Origin: Collinsella sp. AM17-1
Lineage (GTDB): Bacteria > Actinomycetota > Coriobacteriia > Coriobacteriales > Coriobacteriaceae
DNA length: 49,542 nucleotides
Direction of reading: 5' to 3'
Assembly (NCBI RefSeq): GCF_003470665.1
Contig: NZ_QRJZ01000009.1
Span: 34,849 to 84,390, forward strand
A program made the translations under genes and the position numbers. Under the pieces are notes generated by a model. The model searched no databases and was not told where the DNA came from. It saw only the letters and a program-made list of their open reading frames with translations. Below are positions 16,949-25,826 of this stretch, piece by piece (the first letter of the stretch is position 1; every line of letters begins with the position of its first letter).

Positions 16949-18379
16949 ATGGCATCGAAGAACCTTTTGCCCGTCGTCGCACTCTGCGGCGCGCTCGCAA
17001 CCGGAACGCCTGTCGCCGCTTGGGCGACTCCCGTCATGGCAGATTCCTTACCAGCAGCCCTAAGCTCCGCACCAAATCCGTCGAGCGCCATTGCGTGCAA
17101 GCGTTTTTCGATCGCACAGGCCGCAATCTCAACCTCGGGATGCCTTCGTCGTAATACGGACGGCTCGATAGTCGTGGATATCAATCGTTCGAACAAGGCA
17201 AACGGCTCCCAGGCGGGGTGCGCCGTCTGCACGTGGCGCTCGATTGTGCTCGATGCAGATGGCGATCCGTGCGATTTGGGGTTGCGCATCGATATCGCTT
17301 CGGTCGATGACTCGGCGAACGGAGCGAAGGTCGCCTTCGACGGTGCGTTTTTCGAGAAAGGAGGCGGTATATGTCTGGGCTACGCCGCCGCGAATGCAGA
17401 CGACACGCAGCCCACCCTCTCATTCACGGCATCGCTGCGGCTGACCAAGGCGGGCACCGATGCCATCGCGGCGGGAGAAGCATCCCTGCTGTTCTACGCC
17501 GCCAGTACCGAAGACACAGACATTCATTTCGAGAAGCCGGCCGGATCGCTCAGCCTTACGCGCGGGACGGAGGCAGGCCCTATTGCGATCGATACCCACA
17601 CGCTAGGCAGGCAACGCATTCTTGCCGACCCGGCGCTTCTCGAGATGGAGTGGAACGGATCCGGAGCCGTCGGGATTGTCCCCTCCGCGCTTGACGCCAA
17701 GACGCTCCCCTCAAACGACGAACCCATCAACGCAACCATACAAGAAGAGAGCACGGACAAAGAAGCAGGTGCGGGCGACACGCCGTCGCCGACAAACAGC
17801 GTCCCAGCTTCTTTCGAAGCACCGAATGGGCCCGCTACCGGTCCAAACGATCCCGAGCTCGCGGACAGTCTGGGGCTTGCTGATCCTCAGGAGATCGATG
17901 AAGGTAACTGCTGCGTGCTTGCCGCCCTCGACCACACAGAGGTCATCGATGCTGCAAACATCGAAGTTGCCGCCGCCAATCAGCCCGTCCGCAAGTCGGC
18001 CATCATCGCATTTCCCGAATCCATCGAAGTCGTCTATTTGCCATCGGGCGAGGTCGTGGCCCCAACGCTGCTCACCTTGTTGGGCGCCAAGAATACTCGA
18101 AACGAAATTAAAAAGGTCACGGTTGTCGACCCTGCAACCACCGCTAAACTGCGTCTATACGCCGTTGCCCCAGACGGAGGCAAGACCTTGGAATTCGATG
18201 GCGACACACTTCTAGCCTGGCGACGTCTGGACATTATGCAAGACGTCTCGTATCAGATCGAACTCGAAGGGTTTGATCGTGCCCGCGATGCCAATATTAT
18301 CGCCGCGGCTATTGAATCCCCGCAGCGGCTTATGACACTGCGCTTTGACTACTACCCCTATGTCCCGACAACCACCTGA
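16949..18379 (+). CDS. Large secreted hypothetical protein
   Basis: A 476-residue exported protein, last of the cluster. The signal peptide spans residues ~1-31 (LLPVVALCGALATGTPVAAW). Two beta-rich regions (about 45-235 and 340-476) are separated by a linker rich in Pro, Asn, Thr and acidic residues (about 260-315), as in modular surface proteins. It has six or seven Cys in the mature region, including a CAVC pair near residue 91 and CC in EIDEGNCCVL, unusual for a secreted actinobacterial protein. The short EIDEGNC echoes ELDRGNC in the preceding small protein. There is no sorting signal or membrane segment at the C-terminus. AAGGAG precedes the ATG. Function unknown. Confidence 0.8.
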   Translation: MASKNLLPVVALCGALATGTPVAAWATPVMADSLPAALSSAPNPSSAIACKRFSIAQAAISTSGCLRRNTDGSIVVDINRSNKANGSQAGCAVCTWRSIVLDADGDPCDLGLRIDIASVDDSANGAKVAFDGAFFEKGGGICLGYAAANADDTQPTLSFTASLRLTKAGTDAIAAGEASLLFYAASTEDTDIHFEKPAGSLSLTRGTEAGPIAIDTHTLGRQRILADPALLEMEWNGSGAVGIVPSALDAKTLPSNDEPINATIQEESTDKEAGAGDTPSPTNSVPASFEAPNGPATGPNDPELADSLGLADPQEIDEGNCCVLAALDHTEVIDAANIEVAAANQPVRKSAIIAFPESIEVVYLPSGEVVAPTLLTLLGAKNTRNEIKKVTVVDPATTAKLRLYAVAPDGGKTLEFDGDTLLAWRRLDIMQDVSYQIELEGFDRARDANIIAAAIESPQRLMTLRFDYYPYVPTTT

Positions 18380-18497
18380 GGCTTAAATGCTGCGCATCAT
18401 TCCTAATACCACTTATATAACGTATTAGATGAGTCGCGATGTGCCTCGCATTTCGTTCTGCTACGATTGCCACGTTGGCATCAATACAGGAGGGCTC

Positions 18498-19214
18498 ATG
18501 CCGGGCTTGGGAACAATCATCAACGTTGCGCTTTTAGTTGCGGGCGGTCTTTTGGGATTAGCGGGCGGCCGCTTCATTACACCGCGCATCCAAGACACGC
18601 TCATGAAAGCATCGGGGCTGTGCGTCCTGTTTATCGGCCTGGGCGGCACCATGCAAAAGATGCTCATCATCGATGGAAAGGCGCTAGCGACCACCGGTAC
18701 CACCATGCTCATCGTCTCATTTGCGCTCGGTTCGCTCATCGGCGAGGCCATCAACTTGGAGGCCGCCATCGAGAACCTTGGCGAATGGCTCAAGCGCAAG
18801 ACTGGCAGTGAGGGCGATAACGAGTTCACCAACGCTTTTGTCTCGACTTCACTCACCGTGTGCATCGGCGCCATGGCCATTGTGGGATCGATCCAGGACG
18901 GCCTGCTCGGCGACTGGTCAACGCTTGCCCTCAAGGGCGCACTGGACTGCATCATCGTCTGCACCATGACGGCCTCGCTTGGCCGCGGCTGCATCTTCTC
19001 GGCCCTGCCCGTTGCCGTGTTCCAGGGCACGATCACGCTTTTTGCCGGCGCACTCTCCCCCATCATGACCACCGCAGCCCTCGACAGCCTTTCGCTCGTG
19101 GGCTCCATGCTCATCTTCTGCGTCGGCGTCAACCTCATCCGTCCTCAGACCTTCCGCACGGCCAATATGCTCCCCTCCGTCGTCGTGGCGGTCATCTACG
19201 CCCTCCTGTTCTAA
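18498..19214 (+). CDS. DUF554 family membrane protein
   Basis: A 238-residue integral membrane protein of the DUF554 (YdfK/YqgA) family, function unknown though a transport role is usually assumed. About seven hydrophobic segments are visible. Family features are PGLGTIINVALLVAGGLLGL at the start, GLCVLFIGLGGTMQ near residue 40, and SSLTVCIGAMAIVGSIQDGL-type sequence (FVSTSLTVCIGAMAIVGSIQ) in the middle. The ATG at 18498 follows AGGAGGG; a start at 18429 would add a non-conserved segment. An imperfect palindrome (TGCCACGTTGGCA, 18469-18481) sits upstream. It is a single gene between the surface cluster and the TerB-N trio, and not obviously linked to either. Confidence 0.9.
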   Translation: MPGLGTIINVALLVAGGLLGLAGGRFITPRIQDTLMKASGLCVLFIGLGGTMQKMLIIDGKALATTGTTMLIVSFALGSLIGEAINLEAAIENLGEWLKRKTGSEGDNEFTNAFVSTSLTVCIGAMAIVGSIQDGLLGDWSTLALKGALDCIIVCTMTASLGRGCIFSALPVAVFQGTITLFAGALSPIMTTAALDSLSLVGSMLIFCVGVNLIRPQTFRTANMLPSVVVAVIYALLF

Positions 19215-19255
19215 ACTATCTACGCAGCGGTATCTCGAACATCTGTTTGATGCTG

Positions 19256-19264
19256 TGCTATGAT
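19256..19264 (+). promoter_or_regulatory. Extended -10 promoter for the TerB-N operon
   Basis: TGCTATGAT is an extended -10 element (TG, one base, TATGAT) 38 bp upstream of the GTG start of the TerB-N gene. The -35 region is poor (CGAACA), as is usual for extended -10 promoters. It is the only convincing promoter upstream of the three-gene unit. Confidence 0.5.
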
Positions 19265-19302
19265 ATGAGGTCACCGACACCATATAGGGAGAGGAGAGGG
19301 CG

Positions 19303-21063
19303 GTGGCCGACCAGGACGTCAAGATGCTCATCGAGCGCATTATGGCCGAGGCCCGGACCCATCAGTCCGCCCGCTTCTCAAACGAAATCTATGCTGACGA
19401 GCCGATTCTCAAGACCGGCCGACAGATGCAAAACTTCCTCCCCGACCAGTACCGCAAGATGCGCGAGATATCACGCTGGCAAGATGATCCCAAAGGCGGC
19501 GCGGGGCGTTGGCTATCGGAGGCGGAGCTCTTTTACCGCCAAGGTCTGATGATGGCCGACTTCGAGGACGATTGCCCCTACAACGGCACCTTTAAGTCGT
19601 ACTTTCCCACCTACAATGCCATGAGCGATCGACAGCTGCGCGGCTATTTTACTTGGCGCGCCCAAGTGCGACGCGGCAATATCGAGGAGACATCGACCTC
19701 GTTTGCTTTTCTTTATCTTTACGAATTGATCTGCGGCATTGGCGTCGACAATCCGCGTGACGGCTATGACAAGATCAAGGCATTTTGGGATGCCTATCGC
19801 GCCTTTGAGCCCGGCATCGACCGGTTCGCACGCGTGTGGCTGCAGGACTACGCCGTGTTCCACGGGCTCGACCCCAAGCTGCTTCGTGACTCTAAAACCG
19901 TCATGTTCGATAACGCCCTTATCGAGCTGCGGCGCGCGGCACGAGACCTTGTACCAGCACCGACGCCGTCTGACCCGGCACCCAAGCGTCGCAAAACCTC
20001 CGAGCCCACGCTCCCCCTTCCGCCCGATGAGGTGCGCGAGGAGCGACTCATGGCCGCCATCAACGCCCTCTCCACGTACAACCTAAGTAACTCGCGGCTC
20101 GACCGCAGCCACCACCGCGATCTGCGCCACGTGGCGTGCGCCGTGCATGTCCGCATGGCGCGCTACTATGACACGCACCGAAAGACCGGCATCGTGACAA
20201 GTTTATTTGGGGAGGAGACGGCCATGCCCTACACCATGTTTGCCTCGGCCGTATTCTTTGCGCCCGAGCGCCACGAGGACTGCGAATACCGTCTGGACCC
20301 CATCCATATCTACCGTTGCCAAAACGGTTTTTGGGAATGCATGCGGATTCACGGTAGCAGGCAAAAGAGCAGCAAGCTCGGTGAAATGATGCGCGCCTGC
20401 GACCAACGCCTGCGCCTGGCGCTGGACCCCGCCCATCCCCTTAAGGAAGAAAAGGTCCCCAAATATCTGGCCAAGATTATCGATGACGAGATTGTGGCAT
20501 GGCTTTCGTGGGACGCCGCACACCAGCCCGTCAAGATCGATATCGATTTGAGCCAGCTGGGGCACATTCGGAGCGCTGCCGCACAAACGCGCGAAGCGCT
20601 TTTGATCGACGAGGAACGCGAGGACGGCGCGTCCGCAGAAGCCGAGGCAGCGGACTCAGGGCAACCGGAAGCCGAGCCTGCGGCCGCCGCGACGGTCGAG
20701 GCGGTCGCGGCGGCCGCAGGGCAGGACGAGTCCGACGAGCCGACCATATCCACCGAACAGTTTGGTGTCGTAGCACCGCTTCTCGCACCGACGCCCGCGT
20801 TCGCAGCTGCTGCGCCCGCTGACGCCACGAACGAACTCGCGCCCGCCGCAGATGCCTATCTCCGCGCGCTGCTCGAGCACAACGCAGTACAGGCGGAATC
20901 GGCGGTAGTGCAATCGGAGCAGAGCGAGGACATGCTCGTCGATACCATCAACGAGGCGCTCTTTGACCTGGTGGGCGACACCGTAATTGAATTTAGCGCG
21001 GCAGGGCCGCAGATTATCGAGGACTACGAAGCAGACGTGAGAGGATACCTAGACCATGAGTGA
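19303..21063 (+). CDS. TerB-N domain protein (first gene of ATPase/helicase trio)
   Basis: A 586-residue soluble protein with a TerB N-terminal (TerB-N, PF13208-like) domain. The domain signature is seen at residues ~113-150: RQLRGYFTWRAQVRRGNIEE then FAFLYLYELICGIG. A second conserved-looking region spans ~245-425 (FFAPERHEDCEYRLDPIHIY, DDEIVAWLSWD). Residues ~445-545 are a low-complexity Ala/Glu/Thr linker before a short acidic tail. TerB-N domains accompany tellurite-resistance-type and predicted defence loci, where they may scaffold or sense stress at DNA or membrane. The start is GTG (19303) behind GGGAGAGGAGAGGG. The stop lies inside the next gene (8-bp overlap), tying it to the ATPase. 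No TerC, TerD or TerY is nearby. Confidence 0.8.
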   Translation: MADQDVKMLIERIMAEARTHQSARFSNEIYADEPILKTGRQMQNFLPDQYRKMREISRWQDDPKGGAGRWLSEAELFYRQGLMMADFEDDCPYNGTFKSYFPTYNAMSDRQLRGYFTWRAQVRRGNIEETSTSFAFLYLYELICGIGVDNPRDGYDKIKAFWDAYRAFEPGIDRFARVWLQDYAVFHGLDPKLLRDSKTVMFDNALIELRRAARDLVPAPTPSDPAPKRRKTSEPTLPLPPDEVREERLMAAINALSTYNLSNSRLDRSHHRDLRHVACAVHVRMARYYDTHRKTGIVTSLFGEETAMPYTMFASAVFFAPERHEDCEYRLDPIHIYRCQNGFWECMRIHGSRQKSSKLGEMMRACDQRLRLALDPAHPLKEEKVPKYLAKIIDDEIVAWLSWDAAHQPVKIDIDLSQLGHIRSAAAQTREALLIDEEREDGASAEAEAADSGQPEAEPAAAATVEAVAAAAGQDESDEPTISTEQFGVVAPLLAPTPAFAAAAPADATNELAPAADAYLRALLEHNAVQAESAVVQSEQSEDMLVDTINEALFDLVGDTVIEFSAAGPQIIEDYEADVRGYLDHE

Positions 21064-22360
21064 TACCGCATCCGCAGCACCTCGCGTGCCCAAGCGCGTC
21101 GCTGCCATCATTCTCAACTCGCTCAAGGGCGGTGTGGTCCCGCGCATCGGCCTTCCTTACATCACCGTAGGGCGCGAGGTCGAGATCCGCGCCCTGCTCA
21201 CCGATCTGAGTCTCATCGCCGACGGTGGCGCGAGCTTCCGCTTTCTGGTCGGTCGTTACGGCGCCGGCAAGAGCTTTTTGCTCCAGACTATCCGCACGCA
21301 CGCCATGGGCGAGGGATTCGTTGTCGCTGATGCCGACCTGTCGCCCGAACGCCGCCTGCAGGGCGGTCAGGGACAGGGCCTTGCCACCTACCGCGAGCTC
21401 ATCCGCAATATATCGACCAAGACGCGCCCCGAGGGCGGTGCGCTCAACCTTATTCTGGATCGCTGGGTCGCCTCGTGTGCCGACGTCGACGAGTCGGTCG
21501 TCAATGCCCAACTGGCCCCGCTCGAGGAGATGGTCCACGGCTTCGACTTCACCCGCATGCTCCGCCGCTATCGCATGGCCGCATCCGGGGGCGACGAAGA
21601 GGCCATGAGCCGCGTGACCAAATGGATTCGCGGCGAATACCGCACCAAGAGCGAGGCACGCGCCGAGCTGGGCTCCTCGACCATCATCAGCGATGACGAC
21701 TGGTACGACTACGTTAAGCTCATTGCGCGCTTTTTGGTCTGCAGCGGCTACAAGGGCATGCTGGTGCTCATCGACGAACTCGTGAATCTGTATAAGATTC
21801 CCAACGCCATCACGCGCCAATACAACTACGAGAAGATCCTGACCATGTACAACGACACGCTCCAAGGCAAGGCGCAGTACCTGGGCATGATCATGGGCGG
21901 CACGCCAACCTCCATCGAAGACCGCCGCCGCGGCGTGTTCTCCTACGAGGCCCTGCGCAGCCGACTCGCTCAGGGCCGCTTTGCGCGCGAAGACCTTAAG
22001 GACATGCTCGCGCCCATCATCCGCCTGCAGCCACTCACCTACGAGGAGCTGCTGGTGCTGATCGAAAAACTCATGCAAATTCACGCCGGCTACTTTGGCT
22101 GGACGCCCACGCTTACCGAGAACGACTTGGTGGACTTCCTCAAGATCGAGTTCGGTCGCGTGGGAGCCGACACGCATCTGACGCCGCGTGAAGTCATTCG
22201 TGACTTTATCGAGCTGCTCGACATCCTATGCCAAAACCCCGACGCCAACGTGGCCGAGCTGCTGCAAAGCGTCGGCGGCGACGCGCTGGCGCCGGCAGCC
22301 GCAACAGGCGACACCGATACCGCAGGCGGCGACCGTAACTTCGCCGAATTCACCATCTAA
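21056..22360 (+). CDS. BrxD-like P-loop ATPase (DUF2791)
   Basis: A 434-residue P-loop ATPase of the DUF2791/BREX-type ATP-binding family (BrxD in type 2 BREX). Walker A is GRYGAGKS at 66-73 and Walker B is LVLIDE at 236-241. A conserved GMIMGGTPTSIEDRRRGVFS segment follows at 277-296. The start VAAIILNSLKGGVVPRIGLP and EIRALLTDL are typical. The C-terminal half is helical (EENDLVDFLK-like, TPREVIRDFIELLD) and winged-helix-like. The ATG overlaps the TerB-N gene by 8 bp. No PglX methylase, PglZ phosphatase, PglW or PglY is present, so this is not a complete BREX locus. Likely role: ATP-driven loading or remodelling partner for the adjacent helicase. Confidence 0.88.
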   Translation: MSDTASAAPRVPKRVAAIILNSLKGGVVPRIGLPYITVGREVEIRALLTDLSLIADGGASFRFLVGRYGAGKSFLLQTIRTHAMGEGFVVADADLSPERRLQGGQGQGLATYRELIRNISTKTRPEGGALNLILDRWVASCADVDESVVNAQLAPLEEMVHGFDFTRMLRRYRMAASGGDEEAMSRVTKWIRGEYRTKSEARAELGSSTIISDDDWYDYVKLIARFLVCSGYKGMLVLIDELVNLYKIPNAITRQYNYEKILTMYNDTLQGKAQYLGMIMGGTPTSIEDRRRGVFSYEALRSRLAQGRFAREDLKDMLAPIIRLQPLTYEELLVLIEKLMQIHAGYFGWTPTLTENDLVDFLKIEFGRVGADTHLTPREVIRDFIELLDILCQNPDANVAELLQSVGGDALAPAAATGDTDTAGGDRNFAEFTI

Positions 22361-22393
22361 CCTGCCAAAAAGGGACAGGTTTATTTTGGCAGG
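22361..22393. repeat. REP-like hairpin between ATPase and helicase genes
   Basis: A perfect 10-bp inverted repeat (22361-22370 with 22384-22393) begins directly after the ATPase stop codon. The loop is AGGGACAGGTTTA. There is no T-run after the stem. The GGGACAG motif recurs in the hairpin at 36471, suggesting an interspersed palindrome family rather than a terminator. It would fold in the operon mRNA and could set the ATPase/helicase ratio. Confidence 0.7.
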
Positions 22394-22476
22394 CTCTATC
22401 TGGGCAAACGTTGAAGCAGTAATGCAGCAAGCCACTGCCCGCCGCGTTGAGAGATTCGCTTTTGAAAGGAGGCCTC

Positions 22477-24921
22477 GTGAACGCCTTTGACCGCTACGCC
22501 CCGTTTATCCAAGACTTCATCTACTCCCACGATTGGGAGAGCTTGCGCTCTATCCAGGTTGCGGCAGCTGATGCCATCTTTAACACGCAAGATAATGTGC
22601 TCCTGACGGCATCCACGGCTTCCGGCAAAACCGAGGCAGCCTTCTTTCCCATCCTGACCGAATTTTGGGAGAACCCGCCCACGAGCGTGGGCGCCCTCTA
22701 CATTGGCCCCCTCAAAGCGCTCATCAATGATCAGTTCGTCCGTCTCAATGACCTGTGCGAAGAAGCCGACATCCCCGTCTGGCACTGGCATGGCGATGTC
22801 TCGCAGTCGCACAAGGCCAAGCTCATCAAAAAGCCAAGCGGCATCTTGCAGATTACGCCCGAGTCGCTCGAGGCGCTCTTAATCCATAAGCACATGGCGA
22901 TCCCGCGCATGTTCTGCGACCTGCGCTATGTGGTTATCGACGAAGTCCATTCGCTCATGCGCGGCGACCGCGGCGGGCAGACGCTCTGTCTTATCGAGCG
23001 CCTCTCGCGCATGGCAGGCGTGCAGCCCCGCCGCATTGGCCTTTCGGCCACCATCGGCGACCCCGAGCGCACGGGCGCCTTTCTCTCGCAGGGAACGGGG
23101 CGCGACTGCGTTATCCCCCGCTTTGAGGAACCGCATCGCGTGTGGCGCATCTCCATGGAGCACTTCTACAACTCGGGCCCCCAGGCTCAGCAACGAGGAT
23201 TCGTAGGCACAGGCCCACAAGAAGCCGAGGTGCTTGCTTGCGAGCGTATTGAGACGGCGGCGCCCGCGGCGCTGCCCGCATCCGGACAAGACATGTGCCA
23301 CAGCGGACAGCTTACACAGGAAGAACACCGTCAACGTCGTGAGCAGGCGCGGGGCAAGGCCGCTCCCAAAGACCGTCGCACTTCCTCGGCCCCCGAGGGC
23401 GAAGTCGACATCCCACGAGCGACCGAGCAGGCGCTTCTCAACCCCACCGACACGGCGCCCGAAAACGCCGACCCCGGCATGGGCTATATCTTTGAGCATA
23501 CGCGCGGCCGCAAATGCCTGGTCTTTGCCAACTCGCGCGAGGAGGCAGAGGCCGTGTGCTCCATGCTGCGCAGCTACTGCGAGAGCCGGCACGAGCCCGA
23601 CCGTTTTCTCATCCATCACGGCAATCTTTCGGCATCGCTACGCGAGACGGCCGAGGAGCTCATGCGCGACGAGGAGCAGACGCAGACAACCGTCACCACC
23701 TCTACGTTGGAGCTCGGTATCGATATCGGCCGCCTGGAGTGCGCCTTCCAGATTGACGCGCCGTTTACCGTCAGCTCCTTTTTGCAGCGCATGGGGCGCA
23801 CAGGCCGTCGCGATCTTCCGCCCGAGATGTGGTTTGTCATGCGCGAGGAAGAGCCCGAGCCGCGCACGATGATGCCCGAAACCATTCCCTGGAAGCTCCT
23901 GCAGGGTATCGCGCTCGTACAACTCTATCGCGAGGAAAAGTGGGTCGAGCCACCCGAGCTCGATCGTCTCCCCTACAGCCTGCTCTATCACCAGACTATG
24001 TCGACCCTCGCCAGCACCGGCGAGCTCACGCCGGCCGAACTTGCCCAGCGCGTGCTCACGCTCAGCTATTTCCACCGTGTCTCGGCAGACGATTACCGTG
24101 TGCTGCTACGTCACCTCATTAAGATCGACCATATCCAGGTCACCGAAGGTGGCGGGCTCATCGTGGGTCTCGCGGGCGAGCGCATCATCAACAACTTTAA
24201 GTTCTACGCCGTGTTCCAGGAAAACGAGGAGTTTACCGTCCGGAGCGAATCGGCTGAGCTGGGCACGATCGTTAATCCGCCCCCGCCCGGTGAGCGCATC
24301 GCCATCGCCGGACACTGCTGGATTGTCGAGGAAGTGGACTGGAAGCGCCACACTGTCTTTGCCACGCAGGTCAAGGGCCGGGTGCCGGCCTACTTTGGCG
24401 ACTGCCCCGGCGACATTAACACGCATGTGCTCGAGCGCATGCGCCAAGCGCTCACTGAGCACGCAGCATATCCGTACCTTATGGGTAACGCACGGGCTCG
24501 CTTGGCGCAGGCTCGTCATACCGCCGAGATTTCGGGCGCGGGAACTAAGCCGCTCATCAACCTGGGTGGCGACACCTGGGTGCTCTTCCCCTGGCTGGGA
24601 AGCTACGCCTTTTTGGCACTCGAGCGTATGCTCAAGATTAAATGCGCCGCGGAGCTGGGCCTTCGCGGACTTGACCCGTCACGCCCGTACTTTATGCAGT
24701 TTAAGATGAAGGCCGACGAGGAGACGTTCTTTGAGGTGCTCACCGCCGAGGCCGAGAAGGACTTCGATTCCATCGAGCTCGTCTATCCCGGCGAGGTACC
24801 TTACTTTGATCGTTACGATGAGTTCGTTCCCGAAGAGCTCGTGCGCAAGGGCTTTGCCGAAGGCGTGCTCGACATAGAGGGCATGAAGCAGCGTGTCCGC
24901 AGCTGGCGCGACCACGCCTAA
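22477..24921 (+). CDS. Lhr/BrxHI-like DEAD/DEAH-box helicase
   Basis: An 814-residue superfamily 2 helicase of the Lhr-like class, closest in plan to the BrxHI helicase of type 2 BREX. Motif I is TASTASGKTEA (44-54), motif II is DEVH (155-158), motif III is SAT (190-192) and motif VI is QRMGRTGRR (437-445). Between the two RecA folds, residues ~240-335 form a charged, low-complexity insert (QEEHRQRREQARGKAAPKDR) that is longer than needed for an Lhr core. The C-terminal ~350 residues are accessory. The GTG at 22477 is chosen because AAAGGAGG sits 5 nt upstream; it is 116 bp after the ATPase. Third gene of the TerB-N/ATPase/helicase unit. Predicted substrate is DNA or RNA-DNA hybrid. Confidence 0.9.
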   Translation: MNAFDRYAPFIQDFIYSHDWESLRSIQVAAADAIFNTQDNVLLTASTASGKTEAAFFPILTEFWENPPTSVGALYIGPLKALINDQFVRLNDLCEEADIPVWHWHGDVSQSHKAKLIKKPSGILQITPESLEALLIHKHMAIPRMFCDLRYVVIDEVHSLMRGDRGGQTLCLIERLSRMAGVQPRRIGLSATIGDPERTGAFLSQGTGRDCVIPRFEEPHRVWRISMEHFYNSGPQAQQRGFVGTGPQEAEVLACERIETAAPAALPASGQDMCHSGQLTQEEHRQRREQARGKAAPKDRRTSSAPEGEVDIPRATEQALLNPTDTAPENADPGMGYIFEHTRGRKCLVFANSREEAEAVCSMLRSYCESRHEPDRFLIHHGNLSASLRETAEELMRDEEQTQTTVTTSTLELGIDIGRLECAFQIDAPFTVSSFLQRMGRTGRRDLPPEMWFVMREEEPEPRTMMPETIPWKLLQGIALVQLYREEKWVEPPELDRLPYSLLYHQTMSTLASTGELTPAELAQRVLTLSYFHRVSADDYRVLLRHLIKIDHIQVTEGGGLIVGLAGERIINNFKFYAVFQENEEFTVRSESAELGTIVNPPPPGERIAIAGHCWIVEEVDWKRHTVFATQVKGRVPAYFGDCPGDINTHVLERMRQALTEHAAYPYLMGNARARLAQARHTAEISGAGTKPLINLGGDTWVLFPWLGSYAFLALERMLKIKCAAELGLRGLDPSRPYFMQFKMKADEETFFEVLTAEAEKDFDSIELVYPGEVPYFDRYDEFVPEELVRKGFAEGVLDIEGMKQRVRSWRDHA

Positions 24922-24947
24922 GACCAGTCTTTTTGGGACGGGGAGAC

Positions 24948-25826
24948 TTACTTGTCATGAAGGACGGTGCCGAGGAAGTCGGTGTCGAAGGGCACGGCTT
25001 CGGCAAAGGCATAGTCGCCGTCGCTGGCGATGAGCAGGTAGTTTTCCTCGCCGCCGAACTCCGCATCGCCGCAGGGCACCACCCAAACGTGATCGAACAC
25101 CTCGAGCGTCGTGGCGGCGCAATCGCGCAGGAACGACACATCGCTCCCCTCGTTCGCGCTCACAATATTAGCCACGTAGATGCCGCCCGGGTTCAAGCTA
25201 CCCCGCACCAGATGCAACGCCTCAACGGTCGCCAGCTCGCGCACGGGCTCGGCACCGCCAAAGCAATCGCTCACGACCACGTCGTAGCGACGATGGCCCA
25301 CGCTCGTCACACCCAGATACGAGCGAGCCTCGGCGGTAATCACCCGCAGGCGATCGCCCACCGTGCGCTCCAACTCGTCCAGGTAGAACCAGCGGCGCGC
25401 CAGGCGCGTAATCTCTCCGTCATACTCGACGACGTCCATGCGCAAGCCCTCGTGCGACATCAGCGCGAACTTGGGATAGGCAAACCCGCCGCCACCCAGC
25501 ATAAGCATGCGGTCGATACCATGACCATACGCGTCGCGCATTGCGCCCTCGGCCTCAAACACATCGTCAAATGCACGATAGTACGCAAAGACCGGCTCCG
25601 CCCAACGATCGCCAACATAGCTCGCGCTTTGGTAGACGCCGCCCTGTACGAGCACGCGGACCTCGTCACCGCTCTCGTCGTGCACACGCTTCACACGCGC
25701 CAACCCGTTGCGAGTACGTGCGACCTGCAAACAGGCAGCGCGAACAGCGACGACGGCCGCACCAAGCGCCGCAGCTCCCAGGGCAACGCCGGCAACAACA
25801 CCAGCGGAAACACTCGGCTTGTTCAT
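24948..25826 (-). CDS. Spermidine synthase-like Rossmann protein, membrane-anchored
   Basis: A 292-residue protein with an N-terminal hydrophobic segment (residues ~8-31, VVAGVALGAAALGAAVVAVR) and a class I Rossmann domain of the spermidine synthase type. The nucleotide loop is MLMLGGGGFAYPKF near residue 107. DVVEYDGEITRLARRWF supplies the acidic ligand, and YDVVVSDCFGG is the gate region. Without clear polyamine-binding residues, and with a membrane anchor, true aminopropyltransferase activity is uncertain; many such fused spermidine synthase-like proteins are uncharacterised. The start ATG is directly adjacent to the elp3 stop, so the pair is translationally coupled. It converges on the helicase gene with a 26-bp gap. 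Confidence 0.8.
   Translation of the reverse strand: MNKPSVSAGVVAGVALGAAALGAAVVAVRAACLQVARTRNGLARVKRVHDESGDEVRVLVQGGVYQSASYVGDRWAEPVFAYYRAFDDVFEAEGAMRDAYGHGIDRMLMLGGGGFAYPKFALMSHEGLRMDVVEYDGEITRLARRWFYLDELERTVGDRLRVITAEARSYLGVTSVGHRRYDVVVSDCFGGAEPVRELATVEALHLVRGSLNPGGIYVANIVSANEGSDVSFLRDCAATTLEVFDHVWVVPCGDAEFGGEENYLLIASDGDYAFAEAVPFDTDFLGTVLHDK

Noticed and set aside
19303..24921. Reading the trio as a complete BREX or DISARM locus
   Set aside because: No PglX/DrmMII methylase, PglZ phosphatase, BrxL or PLD gene is in the window; only the ATPase and helicase resemble BREX parts.
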